From: Arthrobacter sp. Leaf141 | Lineage (GTDB): Bacteria > Actinomycetota > Actinomycetes > Actinomycetales > Micrococcaceae | DNA: 64,000 bases | NCBI RefSeq assembly: GCF_001424565.1 | Contig: NZ_LMOL01000005.1 | Span: 791,843 to 855,842 of the forward strand | Direction: 5' to 3' | In this document: positions 56,253 through 64,000 of the stretch, piece by piece | How positions within the stretch are numbered: the first letter of the stretch is position 1 | How the letters are laid out: each line of letters starts with the position of its first letter | Position numbers and translations under genes: made by a program | The notes under the pieces: generated by a model | The model's database searches: none | What the model was told of the DNA's origin: nothing | Seen by the model: the letters and a program-made list of their open reading frames with translations, nothing else

Positions 56253-57590
56253 ATGACCACACCTTCCCAGGTGGACACCCTTACCGGCCCCAGCAGCAGG
56301 TACGAAGAACGCAAAGTCCTCGCCGGCACCCTGGTGGGCACCACCATCGAGTGGTACGACTTCTTTATCTTTGCCCAGCTGACGGCGACGCTGCTGTCCC
56401 CGCTCTTCCTGGCACCGCTGAACGAATCAAACCCGGGCCTGGCCCAGATCCTCTCCTTCGCCCTGATCGGCATCAGCTTCCTGTTCCGGCCGCTCGGCGC
56501 CGTGGTGGCGGGCCACCTCGGGGACCGCCTGGGCCGCAAGGCCATGCTGGTCTTCACGCTGGTGATGATGGGGGCCGCCACTGCCCTGATCGGTATGCTG
56601 CCCACCTACGCCCAGATCGGCGCCTGGGCCCCGGTCCTGCTCATCCTGCTCCGTGTTGTCCAGGGCTTCTCGGCCGGTGGCGAGTGGGGCGGTGCCGCAC
56701 TGATGGCCGTGGAACACGCACCCCTGAATAAGCGCGGCCTCTTCGGCGCCTACCCCCAGATCGGCGTGCCGGTAGGCATGATCCTGGCCACCGGGTTGCT
56801 CTACTTTCTCAACACCGGAATGTCCAAGGAGGACTTCGCGGCCTGGGGCTGGCGGCTGCCGTTCCTGCTCTCCATCGTCCTGATTGTGGTGGGCTACCTC
56901 ATCCGCCGCGCCGTGGCCGAAAGCCCGGTCTTCCAGGAAATGGCCCTGCGGAAGAAGGAAAGCAAGGCGCCCCTGGGCGAGCTGGTCCGCAACCACAAAA
57001 AGCCGGTCCTGTACTCCACGCTGATCTTCATCGGCAACAACGCCGCCGGCTACCTGTTGATCGCGTTCTTCATCTCCTACGCCACCCGCATCCTGAAGAT
57101 GCCCACCCCGCAGATCCTGCTGGCCACCACGCTGGCGTCCTTTGGCTGGTTGATCTTCACGCTGGTGGGCGGCTGGCTTTCGGACCGGATCGGCCGGGTG
57201 AAGACGTTCGTGACCGGGTACGCGATCATCTTTGTGTGGATGATCCCCATGTTCGCCCTGATCGACACCAAAAACATCTGGCTTTACGGGCTTGCCCTGT
57301 TTGTCCTCACCATCGGACTGGGCCTCTCCTACGGGCCCATGTCGGCCATGTATGCCGAGATGTTCCCCGCTAACGTCCGGTACTCCGGCATCTCCATCGG
57401 CTATGCCTTCGGCGCCATCCTCGGCGGCGCCTTTGCGGCCACCATCGCCGAATTCCTGCTGCAAAGCACCGGGTGGACCGGCTCCATCGGCATCTACATC
57501 ATGGTGCTTTGTGTCATCTCTGTGGTTGGTGTGGTGCTCGCCAAGGAGACCAAGGGCAACCCACTGGGCGTCAGCGGCGGCCACCACTAG
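56253..57590 (+). CDS. Metabolite:H+ symporter (MHS) family MFS transporter
   Basis: A 445-residue MFS transporter with about twelve helices. The MHS motifs GTTIEWYDFFIF near the start and GHLGDRLGRKAMLV with the basic loop are clear, as is FSAGGEWGGAALM. Members take up organic acids such as shikimate, proline betaine, citrate or aromatic acids. Regulation by the divergent IclR protein fits uptake of an aromatic or carboxylic acid; the substrate is inferred only. Confidence 0.92.
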   Translation: MTTPSQVDTLTGPSSRYEERKVLAGTLVGTTIEWYDFFIFAQLTATLLSPLFLAPLNESNPGLAQILSFALIGISFLFRPLGAVVAGHLGDRLGRKAMLVFTLVMMGAATALIGMLPTYAQIGAWAPVLLILLRVVQGFSAGGEWGGAALMAVEHAPLNKRGLFGAYPQIGVPVGMILATGLLYFLNTGMSKEDFAAWGWRLPFLLSIVLIVVGYLIRRAVAESPVFQEMALRKKESKAPLGELVRNHKKPVLYSTLIFIGNNAAGYLLIAFFISYATRILKMPTPQILLATTLASFGWLIFTLVGGWLSDRIGRVKTFVTGYAIIFVWMIPMFALIDTKNIWLYGLALFVLTIGLGLSYGPMSAMYAEMFPANVRYSGISIGYAFGAILGGAFAATIAEFLLQSTGWTGSIGIYIMVLCVISVVGVVLAKETKGNPLGVSGGHH

Positions 57591-57606
57591 GAACCTTTCC
57601 ACGCGC

Positions 57607-57647
57607 CCGACGGCGGGCCGGACCACGGCGGTCCGGCCCGCCGTCGG
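57607..57647. terminator. Hairpin terminator between MHS transporter and phosphoribosyltransferase genes
   Basis: A perfect 18-bp GC-rich stem (arms 57607-57624 and 57630-57647) with a 5-nt loop lies between convergent genes, ending 4 bp before the phosphoribosyltransferase stop. There is no clear U-tract on either strand, so it may act as a stabilising or Rho-assisted terminator. Confidence 0.65.
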
Positions 57648-57650
57648 ACG

Positions 57651-58307
57651 TTAATCGGCAGCCGCTGCCAGGAAACCGAGCGCGTCCGCGTCCGTCAGTT
57701 GGCCGAAATTCCGGTAGAAGCTGCCCACGGCGCGGAACTTGCCGGGCAGGTGCAGGCACAGCACGGCGTCGCAGACCCGTTCCAGGGACGTCTCCGCCTC
57801 CACGGACCCCACGGGCGCCGCCGCCACCACGGCTGCCGCGTTGCCGGCCCGGACCGCCTCGACGGCAGCACGCATGGTGGCTCCCGTAGCCAGCCCGTCG
57901 TCCACCAGCAGCACCGTTTTTCCCGCCAGGTCCAGGCTGTATTCCGGGTACCGGGCCGCACGCCTGTGCAGTTCGGCGCGTTCCTGGGCCTCCACGGCTT
58001 CCAGCTGCTCCCGGCCGACCCCATGGGCCAGCACACGGTCCAGCAGCGGCCGGTTGAGGAGCCGGACGGTGCGTCCGCCGGAGCGGGCCAGCGCCCCGTA
58101 GGCGGTTTCCGGATGCCCCGGGATGCCCAGTTTCCGGACCAGGACAGCGCCTAACGGCAGGAACAGGGCCTGGGCGGCGGCAGCGGCCACGGGGATCCCG
58201 CCGCGGGCCAGGCCCAGCACCACGGTGTCCGGCCGTTCCCTGAATTGGGTCAGGACCGACGCCAGCTGCCGGCCGGCGTCGGTGCGGTCCTCAAAGCGCG
58301 TTCCCAT
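57651..58307 (-). CDS. Predicted phosphoribosyltransferase
   Basis: A 218-residue type I phosphoribosyltransferase-fold protein. The PRPP loop is visible in VLLVDDGLATGATM, and VVLGLARGGIPVA is the N-terminal flexible-loop segment. It belongs to a family of stand-alone predicted phosphoribosyltransferases whose substrate is unknown. It is followed on the minus strand by nothing obvious within the operon. Confidence 0.85.
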   Translation of the reverse strand: MGTRFEDRTDAGRQLASVLTQFRERPDTVVLGLARGGIPVAAAAAQALFLPLGAVLVRKLGIPGHPETAYGALARSGGRTVRLLNRPLLDRVLAHGVGREQLEAVEAQERAELHRRAARYPEYSLDLAGKTVLLVDDGLATGATMRAAVEAVRAGNAAAVVAAAPVGSVEAETSLERVCDAVLCLHLPGKFRAVGSFYRNFGQLTDADALGFLAAAAD

Positions 58308-58380
58308 GTGTCCCTTCCGGCCCTTTTGCCACGTCGGACCCAGCCTACCGCCGGGACGCGCGCCCGTGTGCGGCCGGCGG

Positions 58381-59208
58381 CTATCCGGCCAGGAACGCGA
58401 TGGCCGCCTGCTTGAAGGCCCGGCTGGTCACGGCGTTGGTGTGGTTCCTGCCGGGGAGGATCAGCTGCTCGGCGCTGGTTCCGGCCTTGGCGGCCAAATC
58501 GGCCAGCCCGGCCAGGCTGCCGAGCCGTTCGTCCTGTTCGCCGGCCACCAGGAGCAAGGGGACGTGCGGCACGGCTTCGGTGGGGTCGTAGGGCTCATCC
58601 TTGATGGCTTCCACCAGGGTCAGCAGGGCGAAGATGTTGTTGCTCGGCAGCAGCTGCGCCATCCGGAGCAGCCTGGCGGTGGACTCATCCGCGATCGGGG
58701 TGCCGTCGGCCAGGAAGTCCTGGGCGGCCACCAGGTCGAATTCCGCCAGTGGGTCGGCCATGTTGGGCCCGCCCAGCACCAGTCGGTGCACCAGTTCGGG
58801 CTGGGTGGCGCCGAATTCCCAGGCGAGCCGGGAGCCCAGCGAATACCCCACCACGTCCAGCCCGCTGGAAGGATTCCCGTCCTGCAGGGGGCGGGCCCCG
58901 GCGTCGAACGCTGCCTGCAGCAGGTCCGCGCGGATCCTGCTGGGGGAGTAGGAATCTCGGTCTTCCGGGGCGCCGCTGCGGCCGTGGCCCGGCAGGTCCA
59001 CGGTGATGACCCGGCGGCCCGCATCCAGCAGCGCAGCCACCCAACCGGTGTCTTCCCAGTTCAGCTTGCTGGAGGACGAGAAACCGTGGATCAGCAGGAC
59101 GGGCCTGAGGCCGGCGTCCGATGCCGGATCGTGGACAGCGACAAAAAGTTGCGGGTCGGTGCCCTCTACCGTGTGGTTGTGCTGGTTGCCGGTGTGCCTG
59201 CCGCTCAT
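58381..59208 (-). CDS. Alpha/beta-hydrolase
   Basis: A 275-residue hydrolase. LLIHGFSSSSKLNW holds the oxyanion region, VVGYSLGSRLAWEF is the nucleophile elbow, Asp/Glu occur in AGEQDERLG, and His in LPGRNHTNAV. It resembles esterase/haloperoxidase-type members. Start is taken as ATG 59208, with AGGA upstream; ATG 59223 is an in-frame alternative. Confidence 0.88.
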   Translation of the reverse strand: MSGRHTGNQHNHTVEGTDPQLFVAVHDPASDAGLRPVLLIHGFSSSSKLNWEDTGWVAALLDAGRRVITVDLPGHGRSGAPEDRDSYSPSRIRADLLQAAFDAGARPLQDGNPSSGLDVVGYSLGSRLAWEFGATQPELVHRLVLGGPNMADPLAEFDLVAAQDFLADGTPIADESTARLLRMAQLLPSNNIFALLTLVEAIKDEPYDPTEAVPHVPLLLVAGEQDERLGSLAGLADLAAKAGTSAEQLILPGRNHTNAVTSRAFKQAAIAFLAG

Positions 59209-59405
59209 GGTTTCAGTCCTCATCAAGTACGGCGCTCAGGCGGACCCTGCGCTTCGGAGCCTCCTCCGCCTGCCCCGCCGAAGGTACGCACCACTTTACC
59301 CGGCTGCGGACTTGGCAGCTCAACAGCGGATTTACCGGTTTCAACCGCCAGGGCTGCGAGGGACTTCAACCGGGCAAGCTGGCACCCGCCCCGCCCAACT
59401 AGCTC

Positions 59406-59447
59406 GCAGTTGTTGTCGTTTTGAACCCCCAAAACGACAACAACTGC
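59406..59447. repeat. Perfect 18-bp hairpin downstream of the amino-acid permease
   Basis: Arms 59406-59423 and 59430-59447 pair perfectly around a 6-nt loop; the stem is AT-rich (CAACAAC/GTTGTTG core) unlike its surroundings. It lies 3 bp after the permease stop on the minus strand and could be its terminator, although no U-tract follows. Confidence 0.7.
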
Positions 59448-59450
59448 TAG

Positions 59451-60830
59451 TCAGTTGGGCTGGCGGGCGCCCCCGGTGAGCCGGGCGGCCAGCCAGCAGG
59501 CCGCAGCGATCCCCGCGATCAGCGTCAGCGTGCCGAAGAGCTGCACCCGGCTGCTCTCGGCGCTGAACCCCACAGCAAAGATCACGGCCAGCAGGACCAG
59601 GCCAAGGATGGTCAGGCCCGGGAAGCCCTTCATCCGCAGGGGCAGGGGAGTGCCGGCCCGGTCCGCACGGCGCCGCAGGACCAGCTGCGAAACCAGCGCG
59701 CTGCCCCAGACCACCAGGCAGGTGGAGCCCACCAGTTGGAACAGGGCCGGCAGGATCCGCTCCGGAAACAGCAGCTCCAGGACAGTCGCGATGAAACCAA
59801 ACGTCACCGACACGCCCACGGCCGCCATGGGCACCCCGGCGCCGCGCAGCCGGGCCAGGAACCGGGGTGCTTCCCCACGGCCGGCGAGGGAGTACACCAT
59901 CCGGGACGCGCCGTACAGGTTGGCATTCAATGCCGAGAGGAGCGCGACGACGGCCACCAGGGTGATGGCGGTGGCCGCCCCCGGGATCCGGGCGGCGTCC
60001 AGGACCCCCGCAAACGGGGAGGCCAGGGCCTCGGAGGTGGCGGGCAGGACTGCAGCGATCACCAGCACGGAACCGATGTAGAACACCAGGATCCGCCACA
60101 CCACGGTGCGGATGGCCTTGCCGACGCTGTGCTCCGGGTCTTCGGTTTCGGCGGCGGCAACGGACACAATCTCGGTCCCGCCGAAAGCAAAAATCACCAC
60201 AAACAGTGCCGCGGCCACACCTCCCAGGCCCTCAGGGGCAAAGTCGGTGGTGAGGTTGGCCAGGCCCGGCGAGGCCACCTCCGGGAGAAGACCCAGGAGC
60301 AGGGCTGCGCCCACGCCGAGGAACAGGATGATGGCGGCCACCTTGAGGACGGCGAACCAGAACTCGAACTCGCCGAAGTTCCGGACGCCGGCGAGGTTGA
60401 TGCCCGTGAACACCACCATAAACAGGAGTGCGAGCGCCCAGACAGGAACCACCGGCCACACGGAAAACAGCAGCCCGGCGGCGCCGAGTGCTTCAGCGGC
60501 AATAACCACCACCAGCTGCAGCCACCACAACCAGCCGATGGTGGCGCCGGCAGTCTTTCCCATGGCACGCTCGGCGTAGACCGAGAATGCGCCGCTGTTG
60601 GGGTTGGCGGCAGCCATTTCGCCCAGCGCCCACATGACCAGGATGATCAGGGTGCCGGCCACCAGGTACGAGATGAGCACTGCCGGCCCGGCCGCTTGCA
60701 CGCCGGCACCTGAGCCAAGGAACAGGCCCGCGCCGATGGCACTGCCCAGTCCCATCATGGTGAGCTGGCGGGGCTTCATGCTATGGCCCAGCTGGGGCTG
60801 TGGATGTGCCGGGGCGTGCTTCTCCGTCAT
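59451..60830 (-). CDS. Amino acid permease (APC superfamily)
   Basis: A 459-residue transporter with about twelve helices. The N-terminal MKPRQLTMMGLGSAIGAGLFLGSG is the family signature, followed by GEMAAANPNSGAFSVYA and AFGGTEIVSVAAAE; this places it near the AAT/GABA permease branch. ATG 60830. Substrate unknown. Confidence 0.92.
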   Translation of the reverse strand: MTEKHAPAHPQPQLGHSMKPRQLTMMGLGSAIGAGLFLGSGAGVQAAGPAVLISYLVAGTLIILVMWALGEMAAANPNSGAFSVYAERAMGKTAGATIGWLWWLQLVVVIAAEALGAAGLLFSVWPVVPVWALALLFMVVFTGINLAGVRNFGEFEFWFAVLKVAAIILFLGVGAALLLGLLPEVASPGLANLTTDFAPEGLGGVAAALFVVIFAFGGTEIVSVAAAETEDPEHSVGKAIRTVVWRILVFYIGSVLVIAAVLPATSEALASPFAGVLDAARIPGAATAITLVAVVALLSALNANLYGASRMVYSLAGRGEAPRFLARLRGAGVPMAAVGVSVTFGFIATVLELLFPERILPALFQLVGSTCLVVWGSALVSQLVLRRRADRAGTPLPLRMKGFPGLTILGLVLLAVIFAVGFSAESSRVQLFGTLTLIAGIAAACWLAARLTGGARQPN

Positions 60831-61097
60831 GGGCTGCCTTCTTGGGTTCGGGGGGATCCTCGTGGGACCACTTGAATTTACCGCCTGAGCCCGTGCAGGC
60901 CGTACCGGGCGGACTGGCCGGCGCGAAACGATGGGTACAGAGGTCCGGCGAAACGGCCGGGCACCCGAAGCCTCCCGCCTCCCCGGTCCTTGTGCCGGAC
61001 GCCGATTTCCCGGGCCGGACCCTGAACCCGGTGGTGGCTGCTGCATGACCGGCCGGGACTGCTGCCGGCAACATTTCGGTTTCGGGCCGTGGAGTCG
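60831..61097. other. Intergenic region upstream of the permease and nrtR
   Basis: I see no gene or RNA in this GC-rich stretch of about 270 bp. It should hold the permease promoter (minus strand) in the AT-richer patch around 60870-60895. The nrtR promoter begins at 61098. Confidence 0.5.
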
Positions 61098-61129
61098 TAG
61101 AATTAGTTCTAGTCAAAGTGACTTTAACT
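61098..61129 (+). promoter_or_regulatory. nrtR-nadAB promoter and NrtR operator
   Basis: TAGAAT at 61098-61103 is a good -10, with transcription expected near 61110. A 25-bp palindrome overlaps the start site: AGTT 61105-61108, AGTCA 61111-61115, TGACT 61119-61123, AACT 61126-61129, symmetrical about 61117. Position and symmetry fit an NrtR-binding site that represses the operon. Confidence 0.75.
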
Positions 61130-61163
61130 GATGAGGTGGCTCCGGAAGGAGGCGGTGGCAGCG

Positions 61164-61874
61164 ATGTATTCGAACTCGGCAAACGTTTCCGAACGCCAGG
61201 CGGCACCGCCGGCACTGGCCATTTCCACGGTGATCTTCGCGCTCCGACCCAGCGAGAGTTCCGGCCGGCCCACGCTGTGGCTGCCGTTGGTGCGCCGGAT
61301 CCGGGAACCCTACAAGGACCAGTGGGCCCTTCCCGGCGGCCCGCTGAGCCAGGTCGATTCCCTGCAGGACGCGGCCGCGCGGAACCTCCGGGAAACCACC
61401 GGGTTGGCCCCCAGCTACCTCGAGCAGCTGTACGCCTTCGGTGGCCTTCACCGCTCGCCCACCCAGCGCGTTGTCTCGATCGTCTACTGGGCACTGGTGC
61501 AGCCCACAGAAGCTGCGCTCACCGACGAATCCGAGAACGTCCGGTGGTTCCGGGCGGACCGGTTGGGCACGCTGGCCTTCGACCACAACGCCATCGTGGA
61601 GTACGCGCTCTGGCGGCTGCGGAACAAGCTCGCCTACGGCTCAGTGGCCTACCACCTGCTCGGGGAGTACTTCACCCTGGCCCAGGTCCGGGAAGTCTAC
61701 GAGGCTGTCCTGGACCGCCAGCTGGACCCCGGCAACTTCCGCAGGCAACTCAAGGCGACCCCGGAAATCGAAGAAACCGGGGAATTCCTCCAGGGCGGGA
61801 AGCACCGCCCGCCACGCCTTTACCGCTTCACCGGCCGGCCCGGCCTTGACCCAGACAACAGGAGCACACCATGA
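61164..61874 (+). CDS. nrtR: NrtR-type Nudix-related transcriptional regulator
   Basis: A 236-residue regulator of NAD biosynthesis. The N-terminal half is a Nudix domain (WALPGGPLSQVDSLQDAAARNL) whose Nudix box is degenerate, which suggests ligand binding without hydrolysis; the C-terminal half is a winged-helix DNA-binding domain including QLKATPEIEETGEF. The AGGAGG at 61147-61152 favours ATG 61164; ATG 61131 is in frame and abuts the operator. It overlaps nadA by 4 bp. Confidence 0.88.
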   Translation: MYSNSANVSERQAAPPALAISTVIFALRPSESSGRPTLWLPLVRRIREPYKDQWALPGGPLSQVDSLQDAAARNLRETTGLAPSYLEQLYAFGGLHRSPTQRVVSIVYWALVQPTEAALTDESENVRWFRADRLGTLAFDHNAIVEYALWRLRNKLAYGSVAYHLLGEYFTLAQVREVYEAVLDRQLDPGNFRRQLKATPEIEETGEFLQGGKHRPPRLYRFTGRPGLDPDNRSTP

Positions 61875-63175
61875 CCAGCGTCAACACAGCAATCCAGCTG
61901 ATCACGCGCGAACAAGCTGAAAAGGGCGGCGCCGCAGAGCGCAGCACCTGCAGCCCGGCCCTCGCCAAAGGTCCCTGGGACTACGACCTTGCCGAAGCCC
62001 TCGCCGGCATTCCCGCCTACGGACCCGGCGCCTCCAGCGCCGACGCCGCACCCGCCGCCACGCCCCGCCAGGGCCAGCTGCCGGAGGAGTACAAAAAGGC
62101 CACCGATGCCGAACTGGCGACCCGCATCCTCGCTGCGAAAGCCACGCTGGGCAACCGGGCCGTGGTCCTGGGCCACTTCTACCAGCGGGACGAGGTCATC
62201 CAGTACGCGGACTTTGTGGGCGATTCCTTCCAGCTGGCCAACGCTGCCCTGACCAGGCCCGATGCCGAAGCGATCATTTTCTGCGGGGTGCATTTTATGG
62301 CCGAAACAGCGGACATCCTCTCCACCCCCGAACAGGCAGTCATCCTGCCCAACCTCGCCGCCGGCTGCTCCATGGCGGACATGGCCGACGCCGGGTCGGT
62401 GGAGGAATGCTGGGAACAACTCACGGAAATCTTCGGCACCGAGCCCGACGCCGACGGCCGGGTCCCGGTCATCCCCGTCACCTACATGAACTCCTCCGCA
62501 GCGCTGAAGGCCTTCTGTGGCGAACACGGCGGCATCGTCTGCACGTCCTCAAACGCGAAGACCGTGCTCGAATGGGCTTTTGCGCGTGGACAGCGGGTGC
62601 TCTTCTTCCCGGACCAGCACCTGGGCAGGAACACCGCCAAGGCCCTGGGCGTGCCGCTGGAGCAAATGCCAATGTGGAATCCGAACAAGGACCTGGGCGG
62701 CAACAGCAGCGAGGCGTTGCAGGATTCCCGGGTCATCCTGTGGCACGGTTTCTGCTCCGTCCACAAGCGCTTCAACGTGGGCCAGATTGAAAAGGCCCGG
62801 CAGGACTTCCCCGGGGTGCAGGTCATTGTGCACCCGGAATGCCCCATGGAAGTGGTGGATGCCGCCGATTCCGCCGGTTCCACCGATTTCATCAAAAAGG
62901 CCATCGCCGCAGCCACGGAACCCACCACGTTCGCGATCGGCACGGAAATCAACATGGTGAACCGGCTGGCCGCCGAATACCCGCAGCACACCATTTTCTG
63001 CCTGGACCCGGTGATCTGCCCCTGCTCCACGATGTACCGGATCCACCCCGGCTACCTCGCGTGGGTCCTGGAGGAACTCGTGGCAGGGCGCGTGGTCAAC
63101 CGGATCACCGTCGATGATGCCGTCCAGGCCAACGCCCGGACCGCGCTTGAGCGTATGCTCGCGGCCAGGCCATAA
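61871..63175 (+). CDS. nadA: Quinolinate synthase A
   Basis: Condenses iminoaspartate with dihydroxyacetone phosphate to quinolinate with a [4Fe-4S] cluster. The 434-residue protein has cluster cysteine candidates at Cys138 (FCGVHFM), Cys324 (HPECPMEV) and Cys383/Cys385 (VICPCSTMYRIHP). It overlaps nrtR upstream by 4 bp and nadB downstream by one base, forming one operon. Confidence 0.96.
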   Translation: MTSVNTAIQLITREQAEKGGAAERSTCSPALAKGPWDYDLAEALAGIPAYGPGASSADAAPAATPRQGQLPEEYKKATDAELATRILAAKATLGNRAVVLGHFYQRDEVIQYADFVGDSFQLANAALTRPDAEAIIFCGVHFMAETADILSTPEQAVILPNLAAGCSMADMADAGSVEECWEQLTEIFGTEPDADGRVPVIPVTYMNSSAALKAFCGEHGGIVCTSSNAKTVLEWAFARGQRVLFFPDQHLGRNTAKALGVPLEQMPMWNPNKDLGGNSSEALQDSRVILWHGFCSVHKRFNVGQIEKARQDFPGVQVIVHPECPMEVVDAADSAGSTDFIKKAIAAATEPTTFAIGTEINMVNRLAAEYPQHTIFCLDPVICPCSTMYRIHPGYLAWVLEELVAGRVVNRITVDDAVQANARTALERMLAARP

Positions 63176-64000
63176 TGCAGCGCCCGCCCCGCACTTCTGC
63201 CCGGCCGCTGGCCACCCGCCGGCTCGCCATCCTGGGCAGCGGCATCGCCGGGCTCTACGCGGCACTGCTGGCGGGCGATGCCGGCGCGGAGGTGGTGCTG
63301 CTGACCAAGGGCCGGCTGGATCAAAGCAACACCTGGTACGCCCAGGGCGGCATCTCGGCCGTCCTGGACCATCCCGCTCCCGGCGACACGGTGGCAGCGC
63401 ACATCGCCGATACCCTGCAGGCGGGGGCCGGCCATTGCAACCGGGCCGCCGTGGAAGTGATGTGCCGCGAAGCACGCCAGGACATTGCCGGGCTGGCACG
63501 CTACGGCGTCGAGTTTGATCCAGGGTCCGACGGCGGTCCGGCCCTTGGCCTTGAAGCTGCCCACAGTGCCCCGCGGATCCTGCACGCCGGCGGAGACGCC
63601 ACGGGAGCCAGGGTGGCCGCCGCCCTGATCAGCGAAGTCCTCGCCCGGGAAGCCGGGGGCCAGCTGACCATCCTGGCCGGGGCCCACGCCACGGCGCTGC
63701 ACCAGGCAGGCGGCAAGGTGACAGGGGTGGACTACCTCCAGGCCGGACGTCCGGCCACCCTCGACGCCGACGCCGTGCTGCTGGCCACCGGGGGAGCAGG
63801 GCAGCTGTTCGCCCAGACCACCAACCCCGCCGTGGCCACCGCAGATGGCCTGGCGCTCGCCGTCCGCGCCGGGGCAGCTGTCAGTGACCTCGAGTTCTTC
63901 CAGTTCCACCCCACCTGCCTGGTCCAGCCGGGCAGCGCGGGCGGGCCCGGCTGCAGCGGCGATCCGCTGCTCATTTCAGAAGCCGTGCGTGGCGAAGGCG
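63175..64000 (+). CDS. nadB: L-aspartate oxidase, 5' part (runs off the window)
   Basis: Supplies iminoaspartate to NadA. The visible 275 residues start with a short basic N-terminus and the FAD-binding GSGIAG at about 21-26, followed by QSNTWYAQGGISAV and the FFQFHPTC motif near the active site. ATG 63175 overlaps the nadA stop as TAATG. The C-terminal part, and probably nadC, lie beyond the window. Confidence 0.94.
   Translation, partial: MQRPPRTSARPLATRRLAILGSGIAGLYAALLAGDAGAEVVLLTKGRLDQSNTWYAQGGISAVLDHPAPGDTVAAHIADTLQAGAGHCNRAAVEVMCREARQDIAGLARYGVEFDPGSDGGPALGLEAAHSAPRILHAGGDATGARVAAALISEVLAREAGGQLTILAGAHATALHQAGGKVTGVDYLQAGRPATLDADAVLLATGGAGQLFAQTTNPAVATADGLALAVRAGAAVSDLEFFQFHPTCLVQPGSAGGPGCSGDPLLISEAVRGEG

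Noticed and set aside
59223..59432. A 69-codon minus-strand frame between the hydrolase and the permease genes
   Set aside because: It begins inside the 59406-59447 hairpin, has no ribosome-binding site or family match, and its end overlaps the start region of the hydrolase gene.

Overview
The window is high-GC DNA whose gene order and gene content point to an actinobacterium of the Micrococcaceae, closest in style to Arthrobacter or Pseudarthrobacter. Supporting points are the prfA-prmC-tsaC-tagA-wecA run leading into a complete F1Fo ATP synthase operon, a NucS/EndoMS mismatch endonuclease in place of MutS/MutL, several actinobacterial DUF families (DUF2550, DUF2017, DUF3039), a perfect actinobacterial LexA box, and many genes that look leaderless. 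The assignment comes from gene content; no database comparison was possible. I saw no rRNA, tRNA, CRISPR array, prophage or complete insertion sequence. It reads as chromosomal backbone with scattered accessory genes.

Layout. 1-6000: translation termination and tRNA modification (prfA, prmC, tsaC), then cell-surface polymer genes (TagA/WecG-type transferase, GT2 transferase, WecA/TagO-type phosphotransferase). 6000-14450: ATP synthase operon (AtpI-like, AtpZ-like, atpBEFHAGDC), followed by DUF2550. 14450-18340: an esterase coupled to a fused membrane/aminoacyl-phosphatidylglycerol synthase, then cspA. 18970-26620: nucS and a divergent zinc-ribbon gene, hydrolase, AI-2E family exporter, an unknown membrane protein, a cysteine-less CnoX-like chaperone, an old yellow enzyme and DUF3253. 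26620-34280: aldo/keto reductase, Na+/H+ antiporter with a ubiquitin-protease-type zinc finger, ABC exporter, DUF3039 plus helicase. 34300-38080: SOS-controlled umuDC and the nicotinate/nicotinamide salvage pair pncB-pncA. 38100-43560: a 59-bp tandem repeat, then clpS-DUF2017-murI-MBL hydrolase, DUF2975 with its Cro-like regulator, rph and rdgB. 43650-52710: DedA protein, DnaQ-like/BRCT protein, DUF4395, ADP-ribosylglycohydrolase, aquaporin and sbcDC. 52720-61000: MFS transporter with a possible leader peptide, map with a divergent XRE regulator, IclR regulator with a divergent MHS-family transporter, phosphoribosyltransferase, hydrolase and amino-acid permease. 61090-64000: NrtR operator, nrtR, nadA and the start of nadB.

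Themes. NAD metabolism occurs at two or three places: de novo synthesis under NrtR, salvage by PncA/PncB, and an ADP-ribose hydrolase. Genome maintenance is well represented by nucS, umuDC, sbcDC, a DnaQ-BRCT protein and rdgB. At least fifteen genes have a TAnnnT-type -10 hexamer ending 6-7 nt before the start codon, which suggests leaderless mRNAs and helped settle several start codons.

The observations I rate highest are a UmuD homologue whose catalytic Ser and Lys positions are both substituted, a catalytically dead rhomboid-like domain fused to an aminoacyl-PG synthase and coupled to an esterase, a four-codon leader ORF with a strong ribosome-binding site in front of an MFS exporter, and three well-formed operator palindromes (NrtR, DUF2975/HTH, XRE/map).
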